64,000 nucleotides of DNA from Akkermansia muciniphila (GCF_002884975.1 NZ_PJKB01000001.1:1-64000); one strand, 5' to 3'. Shown: positions 25,417 through 34,775, counted from the stretch's first letter. Notes: generated from the sequence alone by a model not told the origin. Made by a program: numbers and translations.

Positions 25417-26640
25417 TCAGTGGACTTGCAGGGCTTTGGCCTGTTCTTCCGTAAGCTCCACGCACTGCCAGGGAAGGCCGCGCTTGTTGAGTTCATCCAT
25501 GAAGGGGTCCGGATCGTTCTGCTCCATGTTGAAGACGCCCGCACCGGACCATTTGCCCGTGAGGATCATTTCCGCGCCGATCATGGCCGGAACCCCCGTG
25601 GTGTAGGAGATGGCCTGGGACCCCACTTCTTCAAAGCATTTTTCATGGTCGCAGATGTTGTAGATGTACACGGCCTTGAATTTGCCGTCCTTCACGCCGG
25701 TGATGACGTTGCCGATGCAGGTTTTCCCCTTGGTCGTCTTGCCCAGGTCCCCGGGGTCCGGCAGCACGGCTTTCAGGAATTGCAGGGGAATGATTTCCAC
25801 GCCGTTGTACATGACCGGGTCAATGCGGGTCATGCCCACGTTCTGCAGCACTTCCAGGTGCTTGAGGTAGTTCGGGGAGAAGGACATCCAGAATTGCGCC
25901 CTGCGGATGGTGGGGATGTGCTTGACCAGGCTTTCCATTTCCTCATGGTACATGCGGTAGATTTCATACGTGCCCACTTCCTGCGGGCAGGTGAAGCTCT
26001 GGTGCATGCTCATGGGGGCGGTTTCCCGGAAGGCGCCGTTTTCCCAGTGGCGGCAGGGGGCCGTCACTTCCCGGATGTTGATTTCCGGGTTGAAGTTGGT
26101 GGCGAAGGCCTTGCCGTGGTTGCCGCCATTCACGTCAATGATGTCCAGCGTATGGATTTCATCAAAGTGGTGCTTGAGCGCCCACGCCGTGAAGACGTTG
26201 GTGACGCCGGGGTCAAAGCCGGAGCCCAGCAGGGCGAAGAGCCCAGCCTTGCGGAATTTGTCCTGGTACGCCCACTGCCAGGAGTATTCGAATTTGGCTA
26301 CGTCCCGGGGTTCATAGTTGGCGGTGTCCAGATAGTTGACGCCGGTTTCCAGGCAAGCGTCCATCAGGGTGAGGTCCTGGTAGGGAAGGGCCACGTTGAC
26401 CAGCAATTGCGGCTTCACCTCCCGGATGAGGGCCACGGTGGAGGGCACGTCGTCCGCATCCACGGCATGGGTGGTGATGCTGACGCCCGTTCTGGCGCGC
26501 ACGTCGTCCGCAATGGCGTCACATTTGCTTTTCGTGCGGGAGGCCAGATGAATGTTTTGAAAGATTTCCGGCAGCTGGGCGCATTTGTTGGCCACTACAT
26601 GCCCTACGCCGCCTGCTCCAATGATTAAAACCGTGTTCAT
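25417..26640 (-). CDS. Carboxynorspermidine synthase / saccharopine dehydrogenase family protein
   Basis: A 407-residue cytoplasmic oxidoreductase starting MNTVLIIGAGGVGHVVANKC, a Rossmann GxGGVG site for NADPH. Further blocks are LASRTKSKC, NVALPYQDLTLMDACL, GVNYLDTANYE, LGSGFDPGVTNVF and DVNGGNHG, which match the Lys1-like family members that condense putrescine or diaminopropane with aspartate semialdehyde (carboxyspermidine/carboxynorspermidine dehydrogenase). This is the first step of the alternative spermidine route used by many gut bacteria. A saccharopine dehydrogenase role is less likely at this length and motif pattern. Agmatine deiminase at 61137-62192 could feed the same pathway. 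The matching decarboxylase is not in the window. Confidence 0.85.
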   Translation of the reverse strand: MNTVLIIGAGGVGHVVANKCAQLPEIFQNIHLASRTKSKCDAIADDVRARTGVSITTHAVDADDVPSTVALIREVKPQLLVNVALPYQDLTLMDACLETGVNYLDTANYEPRDVAKFEYSWQWAYQDKFRKAGLFALLGSGFDPGVTNVFTAWALKHHFDEIHTLDIIDVNGGNHGKAFATNFNPEINIREVTAPCRHWENGAFRETAPMSMHQSFTCPQEVGTYEIYRMYHEEMESLVKHIPTIRRAQFWMSFSPNYLKHLEVLQNVGMTRIDPVMYNGVEIIPLQFLKAVLPDPGDLGKTTKGKTCIGNVITGVKDGKFKAVYIYNICDHEKCFEEVGSQAISYTTGVPAMIGAEMILTGKWSGAGVFNMEQNDPDPFMDELNKRGLPWQCVELTEEQAKALQVH

Positions 26641-26733
26641 GATATGCCCAGTACATAAGTGAAAACACGCTGAAAGGCAATCACGGATTTGGTACGGTAA
26701 TGACACGCCTTTCCATGGGGCGGAGGATTGTTC

Positions 26734-26767
26734 CCTCCGCAGGAGGGGCCCGTTTTTCCTGCGGAGG
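26734..26767. repeat. Perfect 10-bp inverted repeat in divergent promoter region
   Basis: CCTCCGCAGG (26734-26743) and CCTGCGGAGG (26758-26767) form a perfect inverted repeat with a 14-base centre that includes GTTTTT. It lies between the divergently transcribed carboxynorspermidine gene (start 26640) and the thioredoxin-like gene (start 26851). It may be an operator or an RNA hairpin in a leader; no T run follows directly. Confidence 0.6.
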
Positions 26768-26850
26768 CACGTCATTTTGGAAATTTTCCAAAAATGATTG
26801 AACAGGAGATTGACGCAGGCTGTCCGATTCTTCAATATTGAATAATAGAT

Positions 26851-27816
26851 ATGATTAGACAAATTCTGCCAATAGTTGTTGCCGCCTGCGTTGCTCCCTG
26901 TTTTGCCGCGGAAGGCTGGATTACCGATATGGATGCCGCCAAGAAGCAGGCAGCCGAACAGAAGAAGGATCTCATGATTGAGTTCACCGGTTCCGACTGG
27001 TGCCCGCCCTGCATGCAGCTCCGCGCCAACGTGTTCAGCAAGCCTGATTTCCAGAAGGAAGCCTCCAAGGACTTCGTTCTGGTGGAGCTGGATTATCCCC
27101 GTAACAAGGAACAGTCCAAGGAAATGAAAGCCGCCAATGACAAGCTGGCCCAGCAGTACGGCGTGCAGGGATTCCCGACGATCGTGTACGCGGATGCTTC
27201 CGGCAAGCCGTTCGGCGGTTTTGTGGGCGGCCGTTCCAAGGAAGACGTGATGAAGTCCATGCAGGATGCCTTGAAGAATAAGGAAGCCCTGCAGGCTGCC
27301 GAGGCCAATGTGGCCAAGGCTACTACGGATGAAGCCAAGGTTGCTGCCCTGATGGAAGTGCTCAAGCTGGCTCCCCAGGATTATGTGGATACTTTTTACG
27401 GCGATGTGAAGGCGGAAATCAAGAAGCTGGACAAGGATGACAAGTCCGGCCTGAAAGCCGCGGACGCCCACGCTGACCAGCTCAAGAAGGAACAGAAGAG
27501 CGTGCAGGATTACCTTGCCGGCAAGCTGACGGACAAGACCACGCCTGCGGAAGCCCTCCAGGTGGTGAAGGCCTATCCGGACCGTGACAAGCTCCTGCCG
27601 GAAACCCAGCAGGATTTGTTGATGATGGAGTTCGGCACTTACCTGAATTCCACCGGTGACGTGGACGGCGCCGTGCTGATTCTGGACAAGGTTGCCGAAT
27701 TGGGGCCGGGTTCTGAGGCCGGTCAGCGCGCTCCCCGCATCAAGGCAGGCATCCTTGCCAACAAGGACCAGATCAAGGCCCAGATTGACGCCGCCAAGAA
27801 GGCGCAGAGCAAGTAA
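26851..27816 (+). CDS. Exported thioredoxin-fold protein with CxxC motif
   Basis: A 321-residue protein with signal peptide (MIRQILPIVVAACVAPCFA), a thioredoxin-like domain at about 22-145 with active site Cys51-Pro-Pro-Cys54 (GSDWCPPCMQL) and cis-proline in VQGFPTIVY, and a C-terminal helical domain rich in Lys and Ala (about 150-321). It probably acts as a periplasmic thiol-disulfide oxidoreductase or isomerase. The helical tail resembles tetratricopeptide-like scaffolds but is not clearly assigned. A TTGACG box lies at 26810-26815, which would place the transcript start very near the ATG; there is no clear Shine-Dalgarno sequence. A strong terminator follows at 27858. Confidence 0.87.
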   Translation: MIRQILPIVVAACVAPCFAAEGWITDMDAAKKQAAEQKKDLMIEFTGSDWCPPCMQLRANVFSKPDFQKEASKDFVLVELDYPRNKEQSKEMKAANDKLAQQYGVQGFPTIVYADASGKPFGGFVGGRSKEDVMKSMQDALKNKEALQAAEANVAKATTDEAKVAALMEVLKLAPQDYVDTFYGDVKAEIKKLDKDDKSGLKAADAHADQLKKEQKSVQDYLAGKLTDKTTPAEALQVVKAYPDRDKLLPETQQDLLMMEFGTYLNSTGDVDGAVLILDKVAELGPGSEAGQRAPRIKAGILANKDQIKAQIDAAKKAQSK

Positions 27817-27857
27817 TCTACGCCCCCTTTCCCTTATTCACTGATTAAGGAAAACGG

Positions 27858-27890
27858 CCCCGCTGCGGTTTCATCCGCGGCGGGGTTTTT
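27858..27890 (+). terminator. Rho-independent terminator after thioredoxin-like gene
   Basis: An 11-bp stem, CCCCGCTGCGG (27858-27868) with CCGCGGCGGGG (27875-27885), has one G-T pair, a six-base loop, and five T directly after it. It lies 41 bases after the stop codon at 27816. Confidence 0.88.
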
Positions 27891-28087
27891 ATTTTCCGGA
27901 GGCGTACCGTTTGCAGGAATGTGAGGAGGACAGGGGTGTTCACCAGGGCTGGAAACCCGCGTTTCCAGCAGTACTGGCCATCCGGGGACAGGAGGGATGA
28001 ATTGTTTTCCAGAGTAGAAAAGCCGGTCCCGGCGTGAGGCCGGGGCCGGCTTGGCTGAATACTCTCTCCCAACAGGAGAAAAGGGGG

Positions 28088-30226
28088 TTATTGGAGTTTG
28101 ATGACGGTGTCCAGGCTGTCCCAGGTTACGCCCGCGGGCAGCGTGATTTTGTATTGGCCGTCTTGCTTTTCCAGCTTGGCGGCTTTTCCGTTTCCGTTGC
28201 CGTTCACGATGACGGTTGCTTTCGTGAATTTATCCCCAAGGTCCTTGATGAACAGCGGTTCGGAGCCTTTCAGGGCTTTCCCGTCCTGGGCGATCAGCGG
28301 GCTGACGTGGAGATAGACAGTCTTCTTTCCGCTGGCGTCTGTCTTGTAGCAGCTTCCGCCCCAGGGCTGCTCAATGTAGGGACCGCCGCGGGTGTTGTAG
28401 ATGGCTTCCCGGTAGGGGGCTATCCATTTGCCCATGGACAGGAAGATATTGGCCTGTTCCGGGTCAAAGGCGCCCAGCGGCGTGGGCCCGATGTTGTAGA
28501 GCAGGTTGCCGTCCTTGACCGTGTTGTTGATCAGGAATTTGATGGATTTTTCCAGGGGAACGGTTTTTGCCTTGGAGGTGTAGGACCAGTTTCCCGTCCA
28601 GCGGGTGCCGGGAATGTTGGCCACCGTCATGCAGCTTTCCCACGGGGTTTTGCTGTTGAACGGCCCCAGCTTGCATTCAGGCGTCAGGAAGTCGCCCTTG
28701 AGTTCCTCCAGCAGGTCCTCCCTGTTGCCGCCGCCGCGCGTTCCGTTCATGCGGTTGTTGATCAGGATGTCCGGCTGGTATTGCTTGATGCGCCGCACCA
28801 TGGTGCGCGGGTCCCACTGGTTGAGGGAGCTGTTGCCCAGGCTGTCAAACCAGAGGACATCCACCTGGCCGTAGCGGGTGAGCAGTTCGCTGAGCTGCCC
28901 GAAGTAGTATTCCAGATAGCGGTAGTGCTGGCTGGTCAGGTAGCAGGGGTTGAACCAGTCGCGCCCGGAATAGTAGAAGCCCACTTTTAGCCCGGCGGCA
29001 CGGGCCGCCGCCGCAAACTGCCCCACGATGTCCTTTTTATAAGGGGTGGCGGCAATCGTGTAAGTATCATAGACGGACGGAAAGTTGCTGAATCCGTCGT
29101 GGTGCTTGGTGGTCAGCACGGCGTATTTCATGCCGCTTTTTTTGGCTATGGACATCCACTTGCGGGGATTGTACTGTACGGGGTTGAAGTTCCGGTAGGC
29201 GGAGTCATATTCAAAGTCCACGATGTTCTTGTGCCCGCTGGCGCTGTCTTTGGGCCGGGCCGCATTGCGTTCCCAGCTGATTTCCCGTTCCAGCAGGGAG
29301 GAGGGGTTCCAGTGCAGGAACATGCCGAATTTGGCGTTGCGGAACCACTGGAGCTGTTCCTCGCTGGCCTTGAAGTCAAAGAGCTGGTTTACCGCTTCAT
29401 TGATCAGGTCGCGGTCTTTCACGGGGGAGAATACGTCTTTTTCCGGCGTGAGGATCACCAGGCCTTCCGCCATGGGCTGCATGCGGAAGTTGTCCACCGG
29501 GGCGCGGTTTTCGTCGCCCAGCCAGAGGTTGAGCTTGAGCGCCCTGGCTACATTGCCCAGTTCGTAGGCCTTCTGGCCTCCGGCTTCCTCCATGATTTCA
29601 TCCGGCAGTTCTTTCTTGAAGACGGCCTGGATGAAGGGCTGGTTCAGGTAGATTTTTCCGTTTTCACGGAAGGGGCGCAGGTTTTCCGGAATGGCTGTCC
29701 GTTCGTTGCGCACCATGGCGTAGGGGGAGGCGTGCAGATTGCCTGTTTCCACGGTGAAATAGACGGAGTCCTTGAGTTTTTCCTTCAGTTCTTGTTGAAG
29801 GTCCGCCACGTTTTCATGATAGGGTTTGCCGGAGTCAAAGCGGTTGGTGATGCCTTCCGCCTGTTCTTCCGTCATGACGGGGCCTATCCAGGCGCTCGCA
29901 ATGGCATCCTTCGTCCCGGCTCCCACGATGATGCGGAAGTATTTTCCGGCGTCCTTGTCTGTCAGGGTGTAGGATTCCGCGTCCGCGCCCTGCCGGACGA
30001 GCACGGGTTTCCCGTTTCTGGAATCGCTCTTTTCCCAGCGGATGACGGGGGTGGGGGATTCATTTTCCGGGGCGGTGTAACGGCTTTCCAGCGTGGAGCC
30101 TGTGATTTCCTCCCCTTCAATGTAGGCTCTGGCATAGGGCGCCGTGTTCGCCGCCTGGGACGGCGCCGCAAACATGGCCGCCGCCAGCGCCAGAAGACAA
30201 AATAAGTGCTGCTTGAATCTGAACAT
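28088..30226 (-). CDS. Secreted alpha-L-fucosidase (GH29) with N-terminal extension
   Basis: GH29 enzymes release alpha-L-fucose from glycans, such as those capping mucin. The 712-residue protein has a signal peptide (MFRFKQHLFCLLALAAAMFA, cleavage near 25), an Ig-like region (about 28-115), a region resembling copper-amine-oxidase-N stalk domains (about 155-265), and the catalytic barrel from about 290. Visible GH29 blocks are FGMFLHWNP, KYAVLTTKHHDGFS, the nucleophile Asp461 in VDVLWFDSLG, and PWESCMTV. The ATG at 30226 is chosen over one 14 codons upstream because it starts the signal peptide. It is divergent from a peptide importer. Confidence 0.9.
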   Translation of the reverse strand: MFRFKQHLFCLLALAAAMFAAPSQAANTAPYARAYIEGEEITGSTLESRYTAPENESPTPVIRWEKSDSRNGKPVLVRQGADAESYTLTDKDAGKYFRIIVGAGTKDAIASAWIGPVMTEEQAEGITNRFDSGKPYHENVADLQQELKEKLKDSVYFTVETGNLHASPYAMVRNERTAIPENLRPFRENGKIYLNQPFIQAVFKKELPDEIMEEAGGQKAYELGNVARALKLNLWLGDENRAPVDNFRMQPMAEGLVILTPEKDVFSPVKDRDLINEAVNQLFDFKASEEQLQWFRNAKFGMFLHWNPSSLLEREISWERNAARPKDSASGHKNIVDFEYDSAYRNFNPVQYNPRKWMSIAKKSGMKYAVLTTKHHDGFSNFPSVYDTYTIAATPYKKDIVGQFAAAARAAGLKVGFYYSGRDWFNPCYLTSQHYRYLEYYFGQLSELLTRYGQVDVLWFDSLGNSSLNQWDPRTMVRRIKQYQPDILINNRMNGTRGGGNREDLLEELKGDFLTPECKLGPFNSKTPWESCMTVANIPGTRWTGNWSYTSKAKTVPLEKSIKFLINNTVKDGNLLYNIGPTPLGAFDPEQANIFLSMGKWIAPYREAIYNTRGGPYIEQPWGGSCYKTDASGKKTVYLHVSPLIAQDGKALKGSEPLFIKDLGDKFTKATVIVNGNGNGKAAKLEKQDGQYKITLPAGVTWDSLDTVIKLQ

Positions 30227-30370
30227 GGCAAAAATGTTATTTTTTTGTATCCCGAGAACAAGATTCAAGTGCCGCGGCAGGGCAAAAGACCAGAAGCGCG
30301 GGTTTTGCGCACTTCCATTTCTTTAAGGTGAAGCCTTGCACGGAGAACGGAAACCTGACAGAATCCGCCC

Positions 30371-32230
30371 ATGCGCCTGTTCATGATGTTCTGTGTGATG
30401 CTTCTGCTCGCCGGATGCGACACGCGCACCAGCGTGGAACGGGCGCAGGAGGAAGGCGTTCTGATTGTGGGCAATAATACGGAGCCGCAGAGTTTTGACC
30501 CCCACATCGCCACCTCCGTTTCCGATTTCAAGATCATCAATTCCGTGATGGAGGGACTGTTGCGGGGGGATTCCAGGGATGACGCCGTGTTCCATCCCGC
30601 CGTGGCGGAGTCCTGGACGCACAATCCGGAAGCGGACAGGTGGCGTTTTTCCCTGAGGAAGGATGCCGTGTGGAGCGACGGCGCGCCGCTGACGGCTCAT
30701 GATTTCGTGTATGCCTACCACCGCCTGCTTCATCCAGAGTTTGGCGGACGGTATGCGGATATGCTTTATCCCCTGAAGAATGCGGAGGCTTACAACAGGA
30801 ACCGCCGCAGCCTGGTTTTATGCGGCCCGGGTTCCCGGTTTGCCGCGGAAAACGGGTTGAGTGACGCGCTGCTGGACCGGGTGGACTGGCGCGGGCTGGA
30901 TGCCTTGGGAGCCCCGGAGTGGGAGGAGCTGCAGCGCAACCCGTCCCGCATGGCATGGCCGGAGGGCATGCCGGAAGAGGCTGTGCGGAGGATGGCGGCC
31001 CTCATGCTGGAGGATGCCCGGTCCGGGCGCCCGGATTTATGGGATGCCGCCGGTGTGGGAGTCCGCGCCCTGGATGATCATACCCTGGAGCTGGCGATGC
31101 GCTCCCCCATGCCCCAGCTCCCCCTGCTGCTGCTTCACTGCACCTGGTTCCCGGTCCCCCGGCATGCGGTGGAGGCCCACGGCGGGATGATGGACCGGAC
31201 GGGCGGGTGGACGCGGCCCGGCTCTGCGGTGGGGAACGGCCCTTTTCTGATGGCGGAGCACCGTTTCAATGATTATGTGGAGGTAAGGCGCAATCCCCGC
31301 TACCGGAATGCCGGAGCCGTGCGCCTGAACGGAGTGCGTTTTCTTCCCACCGTGAACGGCTTCACGGAAACACGCATGTTTTTCAACGGCAAGCTCCATG
31401 TGACCAATAACGTGCCTCCGGAGATGACGGCGTACGCGCGGGAGCGGGGGAAGGGTGACTTTTGCCAGGATGATTATTACGTGACTATTTTCTACCGGCT
31501 GAATACCGGCCGCGTTCCGCTGAATGACGCCCGCGTGCGCCGGGCTCTTTCCCTGGCCGTGGACCGGGAGGCCCTGGTGCGCGACGTGGTGTGCGGGGGC
31601 GGCCAGCCGTGCTTCGGCTTTACGCCGGACGGCGCGGGCTACAAGACGCCGCACGGGGTGGAGTTTAATCCGGAGAAGGCGCGCGCCCTGCTGGCGCAGG
31701 CGGGTTTTCCCGGCGGGAAGGGGTTTCCCCGGCTGGAGCTGATGACCACGTCCCGCGAGGTGCAGAAGACCATGGCGGAGGCCATCCAGGGCATGTGGAA
31801 GAGGCATCTGGGCATTCACGTGGACATCCGTTCCTGCGAGTGGACGGCCTACAAGTTCGCGCAGAACTCCATGCAGTATGATTTCAGTTCCTCCTCCTGG
31901 TCCGGGGATTACCTGGACCCGTCCAGCTTTCTGGATTTGTGGAGCGCTGCCTCCGGAAACAATAATACGGGGTGGTCCCGTCCGGAGTACGAACGGCTGC
32001 TGGCGGAGAGCCGCGCCACGGGGGACCAGGAGAAGCGCATGGCCCTGCTGGCCCGCGCGGAAGCGCTGATGCTGTCGGAATCCCCGGTGATTCCCCTGTA
32101 CTGGGCCAAACGGTCCTACCTGAAGAGGCCGGAGGTGCAGGGGTGGCACCCCCTGCTGCTGGACAACCATTTGTTTGAAGACATGAGCCTGGGGGCTCCC
32201 CCGGCGCATGGGAAGGAGGCCGCGCCGTGA
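30371..32230 (+). CDS. oppA: Oligopeptide-type ABC transporter substrate-binding lipoprotein
   Basis: A 619-residue family-5 binding protein. The signal peptide MRLFMMFCVMLLLAGC ends in a lipobox (LLAGC), so the protein is lipid-anchored. Family blocks include NNTEPQSFDPHIATSVSDF, LRKDAVWSDGAPLTAHDFVYAY, and VRRALSLAVDREALV. It would deliver peptides to the OppB/OppC permeases encoded directly downstream (4-base overlap). Subfamily (Opp, Dpp, murein peptide) cannot be fixed. No OppD/OppF ATPase genes follow, so the ATPases must be encoded elsewhere. Confidence 0.9.
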   Translation: MRLFMMFCVMLLLAGCDTRTSVERAQEEGVLIVGNNTEPQSFDPHIATSVSDFKIINSVMEGLLRGDSRDDAVFHPAVAESWTHNPEADRWRFSLRKDAVWSDGAPLTAHDFVYAYHRLLHPEFGGRYADMLYPLKNAEAYNRNRRSLVLCGPGSRFAAENGLSDALLDRVDWRGLDALGAPEWEELQRNPSRMAWPEGMPEEAVRRMAALMLEDARSGRPDLWDAAGVGVRALDDHTLELAMRSPMPQLPLLLLHCTWFPVPRHAVEAHGGMMDRTGGWTRPGSAVGNGPFLMAEHRFNDYVEVRRNPRYRNAGAVRLNGVRFLPTVNGFTETRMFFNGKLHVTNNVPPEMTAYARERGKGDFCQDDYYVTIFYRLNTGRVPLNDARVRRALSLAVDREALVRDVVCGGGQPCFGFTPDGAGYKTPHGVEFNPEKARALLAQAGFPGGKGFPRLELMTTSREVQKTMAEAIQGMWKRHLGIHVDIRSCEWTAYKFAQNSMQYDFSSSSWSGDYLDPSSFLDLWSAASGNNNTGWSRPEYERLLAESRATGDQEKRMALLARAEALMLSESPVIPLYWAKRSYLKRPEVQGWHPLLLDNHLFEDMSLGAPPAHGKEAAP

Positions 32231-33150
32231 CCAGGATGATTCTGAAACGCCTGGGGCAGGGGCTTCTGGTGCTGCTGGTGCTGGAGACAGTGACGTTTTT
32301 CCTGATACGCCTGCTGCCGGGGCACCCCTTCATGGGGGAGAAGAAGCTGCCGGACCACGTCCTTCAGCAGCTTCAGGCCAGTTACGGGCTGGACCAGAGT
32401 TCCCTGGTGCAGTACGGGCGCTACTGGTGGAATATGCTGGTTCACGGCGATGTGGGGCCGTCCCTGGTGAAGGAGGGAATCAGCGTGGCGGACATGATCG
32501 GGCAGTCTTTCCCGGTTTCCCTCCAGCTGGGGGTGATCGGCATGGTGATTTCCATTCTGGTGGGCATTCCCGCCGGGATCGTGGCCGCCCTGTACAAGAA
32601 CCGGTGGATGGACTGGTGGGTGATGCTGGTTTCCATGGCGGGCATCTGCATTCCCGCCTTCGTGGTGGCTCCGCTGCTGGGCGTGGGCCTGGGGATGAAC
32701 GTGCCCGGCCTGAGCGTGGCGGGGTGGGATTCACCGGGCTGCGTGGTTCTGCCCGCGCTGACGCTGGGGCTGGTGAACGCCGCTTATCTGGCGCGCCTGA
32801 CGCGCGGCGGCATGCTTGAGGTGCTGGGGCAGGATTTTATACGCACGGCCCGCGCCAAGGGGGCCGGACCCTTCCGCATGGTTTGGAAGCACGCCCTGCG
32901 CGGCGGCCTGATTCCGGCCCTTTCCTACCTGGGGCCGGCTTTTGCCGCCATGATTACCGGCTCTTTTGTGGTGGAAACCTGTTTCCAGGTTCCGGGCATG
33001 GGCCAGCACTTCGTGAACGCCACCACGGACCGGGATTATTTCCTGATCCAGGGGCTTGTCCTGTTTTACGGCATTCTGATTGTCGCGGCCAATCTGGCCG
33101 TGGACCTGGTGCAGATGGCCGTCAACCCCAGATTGAGAACGGAGTCATGA
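32227..33150 (+). CDS. oppB: Oligopeptide-type ABC transporter permease (OppB/DppB)
   Basis: A 307-residue inner-membrane permease with six helices. It starts at a GTG overlapping the stop codon of the binding-protein gene by 4 bases (an ATG three codons later is possible). The coupling motif region reads ARLTRGGMLEVLGQDFIRTARAKGAG, shown here in the family pattern of EAA loops, and PFAAMITGSFVVE-like sequence follows (FAAMITGSFVVETCF). Together with the next gene it forms the membrane channel for peptide uptake. Confidence 0.92.
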   Translation: MTRMILKRLGQGLLVLLVLETVTFFLIRLLPGHPFMGEKKLPDHVLQQLQASYGLDQSSLVQYGRYWWNMLVHGDVGPSLVKEGISVADMIGQSFPVSLQLGVIGMVISILVGIPAGIVAALYKNRWMDWWVMLVSMAGICIPAFVVAPLLGVGLGMNVPGLSVAGWDSPGCVVLPALTLGLVNAAYLARLTRGGMLEVLGQDFIRTARAKGAGPFRMVWKHALRGGLIPALSYLGPAFAAMITGSFVVETCFQVPGMGQHFVNATTDRDYFLIQGLVLFYGILIVAANLAVDLVQMAVNPRLRTES

Positions 33151-34103
33151 AGAGCGGGAAGTGGAACAATACGGAGGAGCAGGGCTCCTCCCTGTGGAAG
33201 GACGCCTTTCTGCGGCTTTCACGGAACCGCGCGTCCATGTTCTCCCTGCTGGCGCTGGCGCTGATTGTGGCGGCCTGTTTCCTGGGGCCTCTCCTGCCGT
33301 GGCTGCCGCATCCGAATGTGCAGGACCTGGCGCGCATAGCGGAAAGCCCTTCCTGGGAGCACTGGTTCGGTACGGACCAGCTGGGGCGTGACCTGCTGGC
33401 CCGCGTGCTGTACGGAGGCCGCATTTCCCTGCTGGTGGGCGTGGTGGCCACGGGCGTTTCCCTGGTGATAGGCGTGACGTACGGGCTGGTTTCCGGCTAT
33501 GCCGGGGGGCGGCTGGACTCCCTGATGATGCGCCTGGTGGATGTGCTCTTTGCCCTGCCTTTTATTGTTCTGGTCATTATTTTCTCCCTGTCCGTGGAGG
33601 AACCCGCCCAGCGGCTGACGCAGTGGGTTTCCGGCGTCACGGGCTGGTCCGTGGAGATGGTGAGCCCCATGACCGGGCTGATTCCCCTGTTCATCGCCAT
33701 CGGCGCGCTGGGCTGGCTGACGCTGGCGCGCATCGTGCGCACGCAGACGCTGGAGCTGAAGGGGCAGGAGTTTGTGGAGGCGGCCCGCTCCCTGGGCATC
33801 GGCCACATGAAGATTCTGTTCCGCCATATTGCGCCGAATTTGTTCGGGTCCGTCATCGTGTACACGACGCTGGCCGTTCCCGGCATCATGCTGCTGGAGG
33901 CCGTCCTGTCCTTCCTGGGGCTTGGGGTGAAGGCGCCCAATTCCTCCTGGGGCACGCTGATCAAGGAAGGGGCGGACCGCATGGAGGTGAGTCCGGAACT
34001 GCTCCTGTTCCCGGCGCTGCTGTTTTCCGCCACGCTGCTGGCGCTGAATTTCCTGGGGGACGGCCTGCGGGACGCCCTGGACCCCAAGTCTTCCAGGGAT
34101 TGA
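33147..34103 (+). CDS. oppC: Oligopeptide-type ABC transporter permease (OppC/DppC)
   Basis: A 318-residue permease whose ATG overlaps the oppB stop codon by 4 bases. An N-terminal cytoplasmic stretch precedes six helices; the OppC-type blocks HWFGTDQLGRDLLARVLYG, RISLLVGVVAT and the EAA loop GQEFVEAARSLGIGHMKI are clear. A roughly 25-residue insertion around EEPAQRLTQWVSGVTGWSVE, between membrane segments, is not usual for OppC. The chosen start (MKSGKWNNTEEQ) avoids a long upstream in-frame extension that lies inside oppB. Confidence 0.92.
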   Translation: MKSGKWNNTEEQGSSLWKDAFLRLSRNRASMFSLLALALIVAACFLGPLLPWLPHPNVQDLARIAESPSWEHWFGTDQLGRDLLARVLYGGRISLLVGVVATGVSLVIGVTYGLVSGYAGGRLDSLMMRLVDVLFALPFIVLVIIFSLSVEEPAQRLTQWVSGVTGWSVEMVSPMTGLIPLFIAIGALGWLTLARIVRTQTLELKGQEFVEAARSLGIGHMKILFRHIAPNLFGSVIVYTTLAVPGIMLLEAVLSFLGLGVKAPNSSWGTLIKEGADRMEVSPELLLFPALLFSATLLALNFLGDGLRDALDPKSSRD

Positions 34104-34122
34104 CGTTGTTGAATTAAAAAGA

Positions 34123-34485
34123 ATGAAAGTTGCGTTAACGATCTCCATGCTGGTCATCTCCAATGTCTTTATGACGTGGGCGTGGTACGGGCATTTGAAG
34201 AAGGGTTCCCCGGCGGATGACAAGCCGCTGATGCTGATTATCCTGATGAGCTGGGGCGTGGCGTTTTTCGAGTACTGCTTCCTGATTCCCGCCAACCGCC
34301 TGGGCAATGCGGGCGGCCTGAACGTGGCCCAGCTCAAGATCATGCAGGAGGTCATCACCCTGTGCGTGTTTATTCCGTTTGCCCTGTTCTACATTGGGGA
34401 GAAATGGAAGTGGGATTACCTGTGGGCCTTCCTGTGTGTGCTGGGGGCCGTGTTCTTCGTCAACAGGGAGCGCATGCTCGGGTGA
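34123..34485 (+). CDS. DMT-family small membrane protein (DUF486)
   Basis: A 120-residue protein with four membrane helices. The sequence MKVALTISMLVISNVFMTWA, GVAFFEYCFLIPANRLG and QLKIMQEVITLCVF matches the DUF486 family of the drug/metabolite transporter superfamily, a group with unknown substrates. It starts 19 bases after oppC, so it may be read through from the importer operon, although a functional link is not expected. Confidence 0.85.
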   Translation: MKVALTISMLVISNVFMTWAWYGHLKKGSPADDKPLMLIILMSWGVAFFEYCFLIPANRLGNAGGLNVAQLKIMQEVITLCVFIPFALFYIGEKWKWDYLWAFLCVLGAVFFVNRERMLG

Positions 34486-34547
34486 CAGACGTGACAGACT
34501 TTTTTCATTCATATTCCTCCTGCGGAGTGGTCTCACCATTCAGAAAG

Positions 34548-34775
34548 ATGAATATGAAAATAATACCCATTCTTGCCGCAGCAACTGTAGCCGTTCTGGC
34601 CGCAGGGTGCCACCACCACGATAACGACTATTACCGCCCCGGTCCGTCGCACCATTACAACCATAATCATAATAATGGCTGGCATGGCAACCAGAACCGG
34701 CCCAGGCCCCACCAGCGCCCGCATTACGTTACCGCCAATGAGGCTTCCTATCCCCGGCTGTACCAGCTCATGTAG
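34548..34775 (+). CDS. Small His/Asn-rich lipoprotein
   Basis: A 75-residue protein starting MNMKIIPILAAATVAVLAAG, with a lipobox (LAAGC, Cys21). The mature part is highly biased: HHHDNDYY, HHYNHNHNNGWHGN and RPRPHQRPHY contain about a dozen histidines. I know no named family; a metal-binding or surface role is possible from composition only. A second ATG two codons later could be the start. It lies between the DUF486 gene and tyrS on the same strand. Confidence 0.7.
   Translation: MNMKIIPILAAATVAVLAAGCHHHDNDYYRPGPSHHYNHNHNNGWHGNQNRPRPHQRPHYVTANEASYPRLYQLM

Noticed and set aside
26641-27471. A long in-frame upstream extension of the carboxynorspermidine synthase-like gene
   Set aside because: It overlaps the divergent thioredoxin-like gene, has no family similarity, and the GxGGVG Rossmann motif starts right after the ATG at 26640.
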